Source of the DNA: Agromyces atrinae
Lineage (GTDB): Bacteria; Actinomycetota; Actinomycetes; Actinomycetales; Microbacteriaceae
Reading direction: 5' to 3'
NCBI RefSeq assembly: GCF_013407835.1
Contig: NZ_JACCBI010000001.1
Location: 2,170,001 to 2,234,000, forward strand
Length of the DNA stretch: 64,000 bases
Shown: one piece after another, positions 18,285-26,992 of the stretch
How the letters are laid out: every line of letters begins with the position of its first letter
Numbering within the stretch: the stretch's first letter is position 1
The notes under the pieces: model-generated
Database searches by the model: none
What the model was told of the DNA's origin: nothing
The model's input: only the letters and a program-made list of their open reading frames with translations
Program-made: the position numbers and the translations under genes

Positions 18285-19130
18285 TCAGGCCTCGCGGGTG
18301 ATCTCGACGGTGACGAAGAGGGTCGAGCCGCTCTGGCCCGCGTACACGCCGCGGAGCGGTGAGACGTCGGAGTAGTCGCGGCCGCGGGCGACGAGCACGT
18401 GGTTCTCGCCGATCTCCTGCTGGTTCGTGGGGTCGTAACCGCGCCAGTCGCCCGAGAACCACTCCACCCACGCGTGCGATTCGCCGGTGACGGTCTCACC
18501 GATCGCCGCCGACGGTCGCGGGTGCAGGTAGCCCGAGACGTAGCGCGCCGGGATTCCGATGGCACGGAGCGCCCCGATCGACACGTGCGCGATGTCCTGG
18601 CAGACGCCGCGCTTCTCGGCCCACGCCTCGCGACTCGTCGTGTGCACGCCCGTCGATCCGGGCACGTACTGCATCGCCTCGCCGATCGTGCGGCACACCT
18701 CGAGGGCGACCTCCGCGACGCTGCCGCCGCGTGAGCGGATGTCGCGGGCGAGCGCCACGACGTCTTCATCGGGGTCGGTGGCTCGCGTCTGACGGGCCTG
18801 CTCGACGAAGATCGTGGCGCTCTCGCGCACGACGTCGAGGGTGTCCCACTCGATGTCGCCGATGGAACGGGGAATGGGCCGCACCTCGACGACGCTCGTC
18901 GCCGTGACCGAGAGCTCGCGGTGCGGGGTGAGCACCTCGAACGTCGACACGCGCGTGCCCCAGTAGTCGAGGTACGAGTGCTGCGTCGCGGTCGGGTGGA
19001 TCTCGAGGCTCGACGACAGCACGAACTGCTCGTCCTGGCTGTACGGCGACATGCGCGCCTCGTTGTACGACGCGGTCGCCGGTTCGGCGTAGCTGAATCC
19101 CGTGCGGTGCACGATGCGCAGGCGGCTCAC
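18285..19130 (-). CDS. Transglutaminase-like cysteine peptidase-fold protein
   Basis: The 281-residue protein has an N-terminal beta domain (RLRIVHRTGFSYAEPA) typical of the group, then a transglutaminase core. Catalytic Cys is in KRGVCQDIAH, His in GESHAWVEW and Asp in GYDPTNQ. It is the third gene of the ATP-grasp / alpha-E / transglutaminase operon. The family may hydrolyse or transfer amide or peptide bonds. The GTG start at 19130 overlaps the alpha-E stop by GTGA. A much longer upstream-open frame is only a shadow. Confidence 0.92.
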   Translation of the reverse strand: MSRLRIVHRTGFSYAEPATASYNEARMSPYSQDEQFVLSSSLEIHPTATQHSYLDYWGTRVSTFEVLTPHRELSVTATSVVEVRPIPRSIGDIEWDTLDVVRESATIFVEQARQTRATDPDEDVVALARDIRSRGGSVAEVALEVCRTIGEAMQYVPGSTGVHTTSREAWAEKRGVCQDIAHVSIGALRAIGIPARYVSGYLHPRPSAAIGETVTGESHAWVEWFSGDWRGYDPTNQQEIGENHVLVARGRDYSDVSPLRGVYAGQSGSTLFVTVEITREA

Positions 19131-20056
19131 GAGTTCTCTCCGATCCACACGGGCACGGCGCTCGTCGGGAAGTAGCGCTGACGGATCGCATTGCTCGCCG
19201 CGCTCGTCACCGCCTGCACGCTCTCCATGTGCGCGGGCAGGTCGTCGATGAGCTCGGCGATGGGCCGGAACTCGAGCTCCGAGCGGATCTGCCCGAGCAG
19301 GCGCTGCGCCTGATCGCCGACGCCGACGCGCCCCGAGCGGGGATCGATCTCGCGCAGGCACTCCTCGGCGCGCATGACCGCGTAGAGGATCGATCGCGGG
19401 AACAGTCGGTCGAGGATGAGGAACTCGGCGGCGTTCTGCGTCGACGGCAGGCCGCGGTACGTGCGGAGGTACGCCTCGTACGCGCCGCAGCTGCGGAGGA
19501 TCGTCGTCCAGCTCGCACCGCTCGCCTCGGTGAGGGAGCGCGTCGCGAGCAGTCGTGCGGTCATGTCGGCGCGTTCGATCGCGCGGCCGAGCGAGAAGAA
19601 GTGCCAGACCTCGTCGCGGCTCGTCGCCGACTCGACGACGCCCACGGCGAGGGCCGAGCGCTCGCGCACCCAGCGGAAGAACTCGTGGGTCTTGTCGGCG
19701 GCGACGCGGCGCGGCATGCGGGCGTTCGTCGCGTTCAGGCACTCCCACAGCTCGGTCGAGATGATCTCGCGCGCTCGGCGGGCGTTCTCACGTGCCGACA
19801 CGATCGAGTAGGCGATGGATGCCGCGTGGTGCCGGTCGACGGCGAGCAGGTCGATGACGTCGCTGCGGGTGAGTTGCACGTCGTCGTTGAGTTCGGAGCC
19901 CATGACCGAGAGCAGCGAGCGGCAGGCCGAGTCCTCGTCGATCCAGGGGTCTTCGAGCAGCAGCTGGAGGTGCACGTCGAGGATGCGGGCGGTGCCGTCG
20001 CTCCGCTCGACGTACCGGCCGATCCAGAAGAGCGATTCGGCGATGCGGCTCAGCAT
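19127..20056 (-). CDS. Alpha-E domain protein
   Basis: The 309-residue, almost all-helical protein has the alpha-E (DUF403) signature: LSRIAESLFWIGRYVERSDG at the N-terminus, plus HHAASIAYSIVSARENARRA, FFSLGRAIERADMTARLL and FLILDRLFPRSILYAV. The conserved Arg/Glu/Asp set suggests a catalytic or scaffold role beside the ATP-grasp enzyme. ATG 20056 overlaps the end of the ATP-grasp gene by seven bases. Biochemical function of the family is not established. Confidence 0.92.
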   Translation of the reverse strand: MLSRIAESLFWIGRYVERSDGTARILDVHLQLLLEDPWIDEDSACRSLLSVMGSELNDDVQLTRSDVIDLLAVDRHHAASIAYSIVSARENARRAREIISTELWECLNATNARMPRRVAADKTHEFFRWVRERSALAVGVVESATSRDEVWHFFSLGRAIERADMTARLLATRSLTEASGASWTTILRSCGAYEAYLRTYRGLPSTQNAAEFLILDRLFPRSILYAVMRAEECLREIDPRSGRVGVGDQAQRLLGQIRSELEFRPIAELIDDLPAHMESVQAVTSAASNAIRQRYFPTSAVPVWIGENS

Positions 20057-21759
20057 GCGCTGCCCCCTTCGAGCTCGGTGCTGCGGGTCTGTTGCTGCTG
20101 CTGCTCTTGCTGCTGCTGTCGGGCGTCGGCATCGAGATCGTGGGGGGATGACGCGGGCAGCGAGTTCGTGTCGTAGATGATGGCGTTCGCCGACGTCGTC
20201 ACAGGCACCTCGCCCGAGGCCGCGGCCTGATCGGCGACGAGACCGCTCACGTCGCGGGCCGCGGTCACCGCCGTCGTCGTGCCGAGCACCCACGTGTCCT
20301 TCGATCCGCCGCCCTGGCTCGAGTTGACGACGAGCTGGCCCTCGGGCAGCGCGACGCGCGTGAGCCCTCCGGGGAGCACCCAGACGTCGTCGCCGTCGTT
20401 CACCGCGAAGGGGCGCAGGTCGGCGTGACGCGGCCGCATGCCGTCATCCACGAGGGTCGGGATGGTCGAGAGCTGCACGACGGGCTGCGCGATCCACCCG
20501 CGCGGGTCGTGCTGCAGGCGGCGACGGAGCACGTCGAGTTCCTCGCGCGAGGCGTCGGGGCCGACGACGAGTCCCTTGCCGCCCGAGCCGTCGACAGGCT
20601 TCACGACGAGTTCGTCGAGGCGGTCGAGCACTTCGGCGAGCGCCTCGGGCTCCTCGAGTCGCCAGGTGTCGACGTTCGGCAGGATCGGCTCTTCGCCGAG
20701 GTAGTAGCGCATGAGGTCGGGCAGGTACGTGTAGACGAGCTTGTCGTCGGCGACGCCGTTGCCGACGGCGTTGGCGATCGTGACGTGTCCGAGGCGGGCG
20801 GCGAGCATGAGGCCGGGGGCGCCGAGCACCGAGTCGGGGCGGAAGTGCTGCGGGTCGAGGAACTCGTCGTCGACGCGGCGGTAGATGACGTCGACGCGGG
20901 TCGGGCCGGCGGTCGTGCGCATGAAGACGCGACCGCCCGAGCAGAACAGGTCGCGACCCTCGACGAGCTCGACGCCCATGAGGCGCGCGAGCAGCGTGTG
21001 CTCGAAGTAGGCCGAGTTGTGCACGCCGGGCGTGAGCACGACGACGGTGGGGTCGTCGATGCCCTCGGGGGCGCTCGAGCGCAGGGCCCGCAGCAGCTTG
21101 TGCGGGTAGTCGCCGACGGGGCGCACCCGCATCGAGACGAAGAGTTCGGGCAGCGTCTGCGCCATGACCCGGCGGTTCGAGACGACGTAGCTCACCCCGC
21201 TCGGCACGCGCACGTTGTCTTCGAGCACCCGCCACGCTCCGCGCTCGTCGCGGATGAGGTCGATGCCCGACACCTGGATGCGCACGCCGTTCGCGCTCGT
21301 GATGCCCGCCGCCTGGCGGTGATAGTGGCTCGACGACGAGATGAGGGCGGCGGGGATGACGCCGTCGCGCACGGCGTTCTGGGGTCCGTAGACGTCGGCG
21401 AGGAAGAGTTCGAGCGTCTTCACGCGCTGCTTCACGCCGGCTTCGACGTTCAGCCAGTCATCCGCTTCGATGACGCGCGGAACCGCGTCGAGCGGGAAGG
21501 GGCGCTCCTCGCCGGCGAAGTCGAACGTCACGCCCTGGGCGAGGTACGAGCTCGCGAGGGCGTCGGTGCGTCCGCGCAGCTCCTCTTGCGTCATCCGGGC
21601 GAGGGCGCGATGGATGTCGCGGTAGGCGCCGCGAACGGATGCCGCGGGCGGCGCATCGCTCGGAGCCGCTGCGATCACCGGGAACATCTCGTCCCAGGGC
21701 TGCGTGGTGGTGCGGCGCGTGGTGCGAGCGGCCGCATAGCCGTCGAAGAGCGTTGCCAT
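20050..21759 (-). CDS. Circularly permuted ATP-grasp protein with poly-Gln tail
   Basis: This 569-residue protein has the conserved blocks of circularly permuted type-2 ATP-grasp enzymes: RGAYRDIHRAL, FLADVYGPQ, GIDLIRDERGAWRVLEDN, ANAVGNGVADDKLVYTYLPD, VVKPVDGSGGKGLVVGP and PGGLTRVALP. By family it should couple ATP to amide or peptide-like bond formation. The last 40 residues are low-complexity and include ten Gln/Glu codons in a row (20089-20118), which is unusual. It is first in a coupled operon with the alpha-E and transglutaminase genes. Confidence 0.92.
   Translation of the reverse strand: MATLFDGYAAARTTRRTTTQPWDEMFPVIAAAPSDAPPAASVRGAYRDIHRALARMTQEELRGRTDALASSYLAQGVTFDFAGEERPFPLDAVPRVIEADDWLNVEAGVKQRVKTLELFLADVYGPQNAVRDGVIPAALISSSSHYHRQAAGITSANGVRIQVSGIDLIRDERGAWRVLEDNVRVPSGVSYVVSNRRVMAQTLPELFVSMRVRPVGDYPHKLLRALRSSAPEGIDDPTVVVLTPGVHNSAYFEHTLLARLMGVELVEGRDLFCSGGRVFMRTTAGPTRVDVIYRRVDDEFLDPQHFRPDSVLGAPGLMLAARLGHVTIANAVGNGVADDKLVYTYLPDLMRYYLGEEPILPNVDTWRLEEPEALAEVLDRLDELVVKPVDGSGGKGLVVGPDASREELDVLRRRLQHDPRGWIAQPVVQLSTIPTLVDDGMRPRHADLRPFAVNDGDDVWVLPGGLTRVALPEGQLVVNSSQGGGSKDTWVLGTTTAVTAARDVSGLVADQAAASGEVPVTTSANAIIYDTNSLPASSPHDLDADARQQQQEQQQQQTRSTELEGGSAC
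20089..20118 (-). repeat. CAG/CAA trinucleotide run encoding poly-Gln
   Basis: Ten consecutive codons read QQQQQEQQQQ or the equivalent at the C-terminus of the ATP-grasp protein. Nine are Gln and one is Glu. Such runs can slip during replication. Confidence 0.9.
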
Positions 21760-21839
21760 GACGTGAGCCTAGTCCGGGGCACGTTGCGGCGACGTTTCGG
21801 GGGTACGTCGCTCCCGCGTCGGGGGCCTCACCGAACCAT

Positions 21840-21894
21840 TTGTGACTGGTTGATGTCGTTCTGGCGCCGCGAAGACGACATCAACGAATCACAA
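21840..21894. repeat. Imperfect 20-bp inverted repeat with 15-base loop
   Basis: TTGTGACTGGTTGATGTCGT (21840-21859) matches the reverse complement of 21875-21894 at 18 of 20 positions. It lies in the divergent region between the ATP-grasp and MarR genes. It could be an operator or a mobile repeat. Confidence 0.8.
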
Positions 21895-21916
21895 GCCGCC
21901 CGGGCCGGACATTTAG

Positions 21917-21946
21917 TTAGCGTTGCTAATTTGCTAGGCTAAGCAA
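21917..21946 (+). promoter_or_regulatory. Candidate MarR operators over the marR-MFS promoter
   Basis: Two AT-richer palindromes lie directly before the ATG: TTAGC-GTT-GCTAA (21917-21929) and TTGCT-N6-AGCAA (21931-21946). MarR proteins often bind such sites at their own promoter. The ATG follows one base after the second site without a Shine-Dalgarno sequence, so the mRNA may be leaderless. Confidence 0.45.
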
Positions 21947-21947
21947 A

Positions 21948-22373
21948 ATGAGCGAGACGATCGGCGAGCAGAGTTCGGCCTTGCGCATGGCGACCTTCCG
22001 GCTGGCCCGGCGGCTGCGCGCGCAGAAGAGCGACGACACGATGAGCGACCCCCAGTTCGGCGCGCTCGCCGCGCTGCACGTGCACGGCCCTCACACCCTC
22101 ACCGCCCTCGCCGAGCGCGAGAAGGTCTCGGCTCCGTCGATGAACCGCACCGTCAACTGCCTCGAAGAGACCGGTTACGTCACGCGCGAGACCGATCCCG
22201 TCGACAAGCGCAAGATCTCGGTCGCCATCACCGAGTCGGGCACCGCCGTCGTCGGCGACACCGTCAAGAAGCGGGATGCCTGGCTCTCGGCCGAACTCGA
22301 GACGCTGAGCGCCGACGAGCGCGACGTGCTCGCGCGCGCCGCCGAGATCATGGCGGTGATCGCCACCCGATGA
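21948..22373 (+). CDS. MarR-family transcriptional regulator
   Basis: The 141-residue protein has a winged helix (TLTALAEREKVSAPSMNRTV) followed by the wing (RETDPVDKRKISVAITESG), which is the MarR signature with its conserved D-R pair. It overlaps the next gene, an MFS exporter, by ATGA and so probably represses its own exporter operon until an inducer binds. Inducer unknown. Confidence 0.93.
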   Translation: MSETIGEQSSALRMATFRLARRLRAQKSDDTMSDPQFGALAALHVHGPHTLTALAEREKVSAPSMNRTVNCLEETGYVTRETDPVDKRKISVAITESGTAVVGDTVKKRDAWLSAELETLSADERDVLARAAEIMAVIATR

Positions 22374-23740
22374 GTGCCATGTTCCGCTCGCTCGCGGGCT
22401 ACAACTATCGCGTCTGGTTCATCGGCGCGCTCGTGTCGAACATCGGCGCATGGATGCAGGCGACCACCCAGAACTGGGTCGTGCTCACCGAGCTCACCGA
22501 GAACGACGCCGTCGCCGTGGGCTTCACCGTCGCCCTGCAGTTCGGCCCGCAGCTGCTGCTCGTACCCATCACGGGCCTCATCGCCGACCGCTTCGACCGC
22601 CGCAAGATCCTCATGGTCACGCAGTCGCTCCTCATGGTGCTCGCCGTCGGCCTCGGGCTCCTGCTCGTGCTCGGGCACGCCGAGCTCTGGCACCTCTACG
22701 CCTTCGCGCTCGGCCTCGGAATCGTCAACGCGATCGACGCCCCCGCACGTCAGACCTTCGTCTCCGACCTCGTCGCCGAGAGCAACATGTCGAACGCCGT
22801 CGCGCTCAACTCGGCATCCTTCAACGCCGCCCGCCTCATCGGCCCCGCGTTCGCCGGATTCCTCATCGTGCTCGTCGGTTCGGGCTGGGTGTTCCTCATC
22901 AACGCCGTGACGTTCCTCGCCGTCATCGGCGCGCTGCTGATGCTGCGCACCTCGCAGCTGCAACGGATGCCGCGGGCCCCGCGCTCCCGCGGGCAGCTCG
23001 TCGCCGGCGTGCGCTACGTCGCCCGGCGCCCCGACCTCGTCGTCGTGTTCGTGATCGTGTTCCTCATCGGCGCGTTCGGCATGAACTTCCCGATCTTCTC
23101 GTCGACGATGGCGGTCGAGTTCGGCCGCGGCGCGGGTGAGTACGGCTTACTGTCGTCGATCCTCGCGATCGGCTCGCTCACGGGAGCGCTGCTCGCGGCG
23201 CGGCGCGAACGGGCGCGCATGCGCGTCATCATCGCGGCGGCCGGGTTCTTCGGGCTCGCTGCCCTCGTCGCAGCGCTCATGCCGACCTACTGGCTCTTCG
23301 CCGTGTCGACGATCTTCATCGGATTCGGCGCCGTGACGATGCTCACCACCGCCAACGGATACGTGCAGACGACGACCGAGCCCGCCGTGCGCGGCCGCGT
23401 CATGGCCCTCTACATGGCGATCCTCATGGGCGGCGCCCCGATCGGTGCGCCCATCGTCGGCTGGGTCGCGAACGAGGCCGGCCCGCGCTGGGCGCTCGGA
23501 GTCGCGGCCGTCGCCTCGGTCGTCGCGTTCGCGATCGGACTCACGTGGCTCGTCGTCTCGCGCGGCCTCCGCGTCGCGCGTCACCCCGAGTACCGCTGGC
23601 GGCTCGCCGTCACGTACGACGGCGTGCTCGCGAACGACACGCTCACGGCGAGCATGCCCGTCATCCGGTCGACGCCCGTGCCCTCCACGACATCCGCCAT
23701 CGCCGTCGTCTCGGAGAACCCCGCGCCCGTCCGCCCCTGA
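22370..23740 (+). CDS. MFS transporter (drug/enterobactin-exporter-like)
   Basis: The 456-residue protein has about twelve membrane spans. It has the MFS motif-A-like loop DRFDRRKILM after span 2 and DAPARQTFVSDLV between spans 4 and 5, as in ENTS/Tet(V)-type 12-span exporters. The last 50 residues are a polar cytoplasmic tail. Coupling to a MarR gene suggests an inducible efflux pump for a toxic small molecule. The substrate cannot be read from sequence. Confidence 0.9.
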   Translation: MSAMFRSLAGYNYRVWFIGALVSNIGAWMQATTQNWVVLTELTENDAVAVGFTVALQFGPQLLLVPITGLIADRFDRRKILMVTQSLLMVLAVGLGLLLVLGHAELWHLYAFALGLGIVNAIDAPARQTFVSDLVAESNMSNAVALNSASFNAARLIGPAFAGFLIVLVGSGWVFLINAVTFLAVIGALLMLRTSQLQRMPRAPRSRGQLVAGVRYVARRPDLVVVFVIVFLIGAFGMNFPIFSSTMAVEFGRGAGEYGLLSSILAIGSLTGALLAARRERARMRVIIAAAGFFGLAALVAALMPTYWLFAVSTIFIGFGAVTMLTTANGYVQTTTEPAVRGRVMALYMAILMGGAPIGAPIVGWVANEAGPRWALGVAAVASVVAFAIGLTWLVVSRGLRVARHPEYRWRLAVTYDGVLANDTLTASMPVIRSTPVPSTTSAIAVVSENPAPVRP

Positions 23741-23790
23741 CGCTGCGTCTCTCCCTACTTCTCGTCTCGTCTCGTCGTCACGGTCTTCTC

Positions 23791-23917
23791 GTCTCGGCGT
23801 CACGACACGCTGGTTATCGCGCGCATAGCCAGCGTGTCGTGACGCCGAAACCACCTGTCTCGGCGTCACGGATGTGCTGTTCGGAGCGCCCGAGCAGCAC
23901 ATTCGTGACGCCGAGAC
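23791..23917. repeat. A+B hairpin module pair, locus 4
   Basis: Module A spans 23791-23851 and module B 23857-23917. They lie after the MFS stop and before the ABC-importer promoter. The interior of B differs slightly (GGATGTGCTGTTC), as expected for diverged copies. Confidence 0.9.
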
Positions 23918-23988
23918 GGAAGGCCCCGGGGGCGCGGGAGGCGCGCGGGGCGGGCGGATGACGCAGGCGGGGCTCACGGACGCCCGGC

Positions 23989-24010
23989 GTTCGCCCGGTG
24001 TTTACCGACG
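23989..24010 (+). promoter_or_regulatory. PHO-box-like direct repeat upstream of the ABC importer
   Basis: Two 11-base units, GTTCGCCCGGT and GTTTACCGACG, match the GTTCACC-type direct repeats bound by PhoP in Actinobacteria. A TACGGT hexamer at 24038 could be the -10. The site lies about 110 bases before the first gene. A match at this level can occur by chance in GC-rich DNA. Confidence 0.4.
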
Positions 24011-24117
24011 CGCGCCCGATGATTCACGGCCCGCGCCTACGGTCGACTCCGGCCACGGGCGGTCTCAGCGCGGGTCACCGATCCGCTCCGCCGTGCGCCG
24101 TCGAGAGAGGACCCCCC

Positions 24118-25254
24118 ATGCCCCGCACCGCGATCGTGAAGCGCGCATCCGCAGCGCTCGCACTCGCCGCAGCCGCGTCGCTCGTTCTGAGCTCGTGCGC
24201 CGGAACCGAAGCCGAAGCCGGCGACGCACCCGCGACCGACGCCGCCACCGCGACGAGCATCGCCGACTTCGGCACGTTCGCCGACCTCGAGGCCGCGGCC
24301 AAGGCCGAAGGCGCACTGAACGTCATCGCCCTCCCCCGCGACTGGGCGAACTACGGCGAGATCCTCGACCTGTTCGCCGAGCGCTACCCCGAGATCTCGA
24401 TCACCGAGCAGTCGCCCGACGTGTCGAGCGCCGAGGAGATTCAGGCCGCGAAGACCAACGCGGGCCTCGACACCGCCCCCGACGTCTTCGACCTCGGCCT
24501 CACCGTCGCCCTGCAGTCGACCGACTACTTCGCTCCCTACAAGGTCGAGACGTGGGATGACATCCCCGACGCCCTCAAGGAGTCGAACGGCCTCTTCGTC
24601 GGCGACTACGGCGGATACATGTCGATCGGCTACGACTCGTCGAAGTACGACGCCCCGACCGCCCTCGACGACCTCCTCGGGGCCGACTATAAGGGCGCCG
24701 TTGCGATCAACGGCGACCCGACGCAGGCGGGCGCGGCGTTCGCCGCCGTCGGTCTCGCGACCGTGCAGTCGGGCGGCGACCTCGACGACTTCCAGCCCGG
24801 AATCGACTTCTTCCAGAAGCTCAACCAGGCCGGCAACATGCTGAAGGTCGACGTCACCACCGCGACCGTCACGAGCGGCGAGACCCCCGTCGTCTTCGAC
24901 TGGGACTACCTGAACGCCGCCCACACCGCGTCGAACCCCGCGTGGGAGGTCGTGATCCTCGATGGAACCGGCTACGCCGGTTACTACAACCAGGCCATCA
25001 ACAAGGACGCCCCGCACCCCGCGGCCGCGCGCCTCTGGCAGGAGTTCCTCTACAGCGACGACGTGCAGAACCTGTGGCTCAAGGGCGGCGCCCGCCCCGT
25101 GCGCATGGAGGCCATGATCGACGCCGGAACCATCGACCAGGCGCTCGCCGACGCTCTCCCCGAGGCCCCTGACGAGACGGTCGTCCCGACCGAGGCTCAG
25201 TCGACGGATGCCGGTACGCTCCTCGGCGCGAACTGGGCCGCAGCGGTCAACTAG
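24118..25254 (+). CDS. ABC transporter substrate-binding lipoprotein (PotD/AfuA-type)
   Basis: The 378-residue lipoprotein has a signal peptide with lipobox LSSCAG (Cys about residue 25), then a type-2 periplasmic binding fold (DLGLTVALQSTDYFAPYKV, MSIGYDSSKYDAPTALDDLL). The group binds polyamines, iron, thiamine or phosphonates. I cannot choose between these, but the PHO-box-like repeat upstream favours a phosphorus compound such as 2-aminoethylphosphonate. GAGAGAGG lies seven bases before the ATG. A longer upstream frame lacks a signal peptide start. It heads a four-gene operon with 2-bp or overlapping junctions. Confidence 0.88.
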   Translation: MPRTAIVKRASAALALAAAASLVLSSCAGTEAEAGDAPATDAATATSIADFGTFADLEAAAKAEGALNVIALPRDWANYGEILDLFAERYPEISITEQSPDVSSAEEIQAAKTNAGLDTAPDVFDLGLTVALQSTDYFAPYKVETWDDIPDALKESNGLFVGDYGGYMSIGYDSSKYDAPTALDDLLGADYKGAVAINGDPTQAGAAFAAVGLATVQSGGDLDDFQPGIDFFQKLNQAGNMLKVDVTTATVTSGETPVVFDWDYLNAAHTASNPAWEVVILDGTGYAGYYNQAINKDAPHPAAARLWQEFLYSDDVQNLWLKGGARPVRMEAMIDAGTIDQALADALPEAPDETVVPTEAQSTDAGTLLGANWAAAVN

Positions 25255-25256
25255 TC

Positions 25257-26189
25257 ATGACGATCCTCGCCCCGATCGAATCCCCGCCCGGGGCGACGGA
25301 TGCCGGGACGGACGCCACCGCGCGTTCGTCCCGGCGCTCGGGCCACGCCGGGGTGCCCGCCGCGATCGGCCTCGTGCCGTTCGCCCTCTACCTCGCCCTC
25401 TTCCTCGCGCTGCCGACGATCTTCGCGGTCGGCAGCGGCTTCGCGAGCGACGACGGCTTCACGCTCGACAACGTGCTCGCCCTCGGCGACCCCGTCATCG
25501 TGTCGACGTTCGCGAACTCGATCGGTCTCTCGGCCCTCACGGCCGTCATCGGCGCGATCCTCGGCGCTCTCGCCTGCTACGCCATGCTCGGTCTCGGCGA
25601 GGGCAGCCGCTCGCGCGGTCTCGTCGAGGCTGCGAGCGGCGTGCTCGCCCAGTTCGGCGGCGTCATGCTCGCGTTCGCGTTCATCGCGACGATCGGCCTG
25701 CAGGGTCTCGTGACGCTGTGGCTGCGCGACACGTTCGGCATCGACATCTTCGCCGACGGCGCCTGGATCTACGGACTCCCCGGTCTCGTGCTGCCCTACA
25801 TCTATTTCCAGGTGCCGCTCATGATCATCACCTTCCTGCCGGCGATGAGCGCCCTCAAGCCGCAGTGGGCCGAGGCGAACCTCTCGCTCGGCGGCACCCG
25901 CGCGGGCTTCTGGCTGCACATCGGCATGCCCGTGCTCGCCCCGTCGTTCCTCGCGAGCCTCCTGCTGCTCTTCGCCAACGCCTTCTCGTCGTACGCGACG
26001 GCCGCGGCGCTCGCGAGCCAGGGCTCGCAGATCGTGCCCCTGCAGATCCGCACGGCGCTCACGAGCGAGACGATGCTCGGCCGCGAGAACCTCGCCGGCG
26101 CGCTCGCCCTCGGCATGGTCGTCGTCATGGCCATCACGATGGGCCTCTACGCCCTCGTCGAGCGCCGGGCTGCGCGGTGGCGTCGATGA
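25257..26189 (+). CDS. ABC transporter permease (PotB/ThiP-like half)
   Basis: The 310-residue protein has six membrane spans with an EAA-type loop (EANLSLGGTRAGFW) before the last two. It pairs with the next permease gene to form the membrane pore of the importer. Its ATG is two bases after the binding-protein stop, and its own stop overlaps the next start (ATGA). Confidence 0.9.
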   Translation: MTILAPIESPPGATDAGTDATARSSRRSGHAGVPAAIGLVPFALYLALFLALPTIFAVGSGFASDDGFTLDNVLALGDPVIVSTFANSIGLSALTAVIGAILGALACYAMLGLGEGSRSRGLVEAASGVLAQFGGVMLAFAFIATIGLQGLVTLWLRDTFGIDIFADGAWIYGLPGLVLPYIYFQVPLMIITFLPAMSALKPQWAEANLSLGGTRAGFWLHIGMPVLAPSFLASLLLLFANAFSSYATAAALASQGSQIVPLQIRTALTSETMLGRENLAGALALGMVVVMAITMGLYALVERRAARWRR

Positions 26190-26992
26190 GCGCGCGCGGC
26201 ATCGGCCCGAGCCGCGCGACCCGCTGGGTCGTCGCGGTCGTGCTCATCGGCCTCTTCCTCGTTCCGATCGTCTCGATGATCGAGTACACGACGAGGGATG
26301 GCTCGGGCGGCCACTCACTCGTCAACTGGCTCGCCCTGTTCGATCCGGCGAACGAGTCGAAGTATCGACCCATCTGGGTGGGCCTCGGCAACTCGCTCGT
26401 GCTCGCCCTCGTGAGCGTCGCGATCGTGCTGTTCCTGCTCGCGCCGACGATGGTGCTCATCAGCCTGCGCTTCCCCGGGCTCCGCCGCATCTTCGAGTTC
26501 CTCGTGCTGCTGCCGATCTCGATCCCCGCGATCGTGCTCGTCGTCGGGCTCGCGCCGATCTACCTCGTCATCGGCCGCACGTTCGGCACGGGCATCTGGA
26601 CCCTCGCGTTCGCCTACGGCATCACCGTGCTGCCGTTCGCCTACCGTGCGATCCAGGCGTCGATCGATGCGACCGACATGAAGACGCTCGCCGAAGCGGC
26701 CCGCACGCTCGGCGCCGGCTGGCCGACGATCCTCGGGCGCGTGCTGGCGCCGAACCTGCGACCCGGCCTGCTCGCGGCATCCCTCATCTCGGTCGCCGTC
26801 GTCCTCGGCGAGTTCACGATCGCGTCGCTCCTCAACAGGCAGAACCTGCAGACGGCTCTCGTGGTCGTCGGCAAGCAGGACCCGTACGCCTCCGTCATCC
26901 TCTCGCTCCTCGCCCTCGCCTTCGCGTTCGTCCTGCTCGTCGTGATCGGGCGAGCGGGCGCTGCACGTCGCACCTCGAAAGGCCGCTCATGA
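26186..26992 (+). CDS. ABC transporter permease (PotC-like half)
   Basis: The 268-residue protein has six spans and an EAA loop (AEAARTLGAGWPTIL) in the usual position. The ATG overlaps both the previous stop and, at the other end, the ATPase start, so the operon is fully coupled. No features separate its substrate from that of its partner. Confidence 0.9.
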   Translation: MSARGIGPSRATRWVVAVVLIGLFLVPIVSMIEYTTRDGSGGHSLVNWLALFDPANESKYRPIWVGLGNSLVLALVSVAIVLFLLAPTMVLISLRFPGLRRIFEFLVLLPISIPAIVLVVGLAPIYLVIGRTFGTGIWTLAFAYGITVLPFAYRAIQASIDATDMKTLAEAARTLGAGWPTILGRVLAPNLRPGLLAASLISVAVVLGEFTIASLLNRQNLQTALVVVGKQDPYASVILSLLALAFAFVLLVVIGRAGAARRTSKGRS

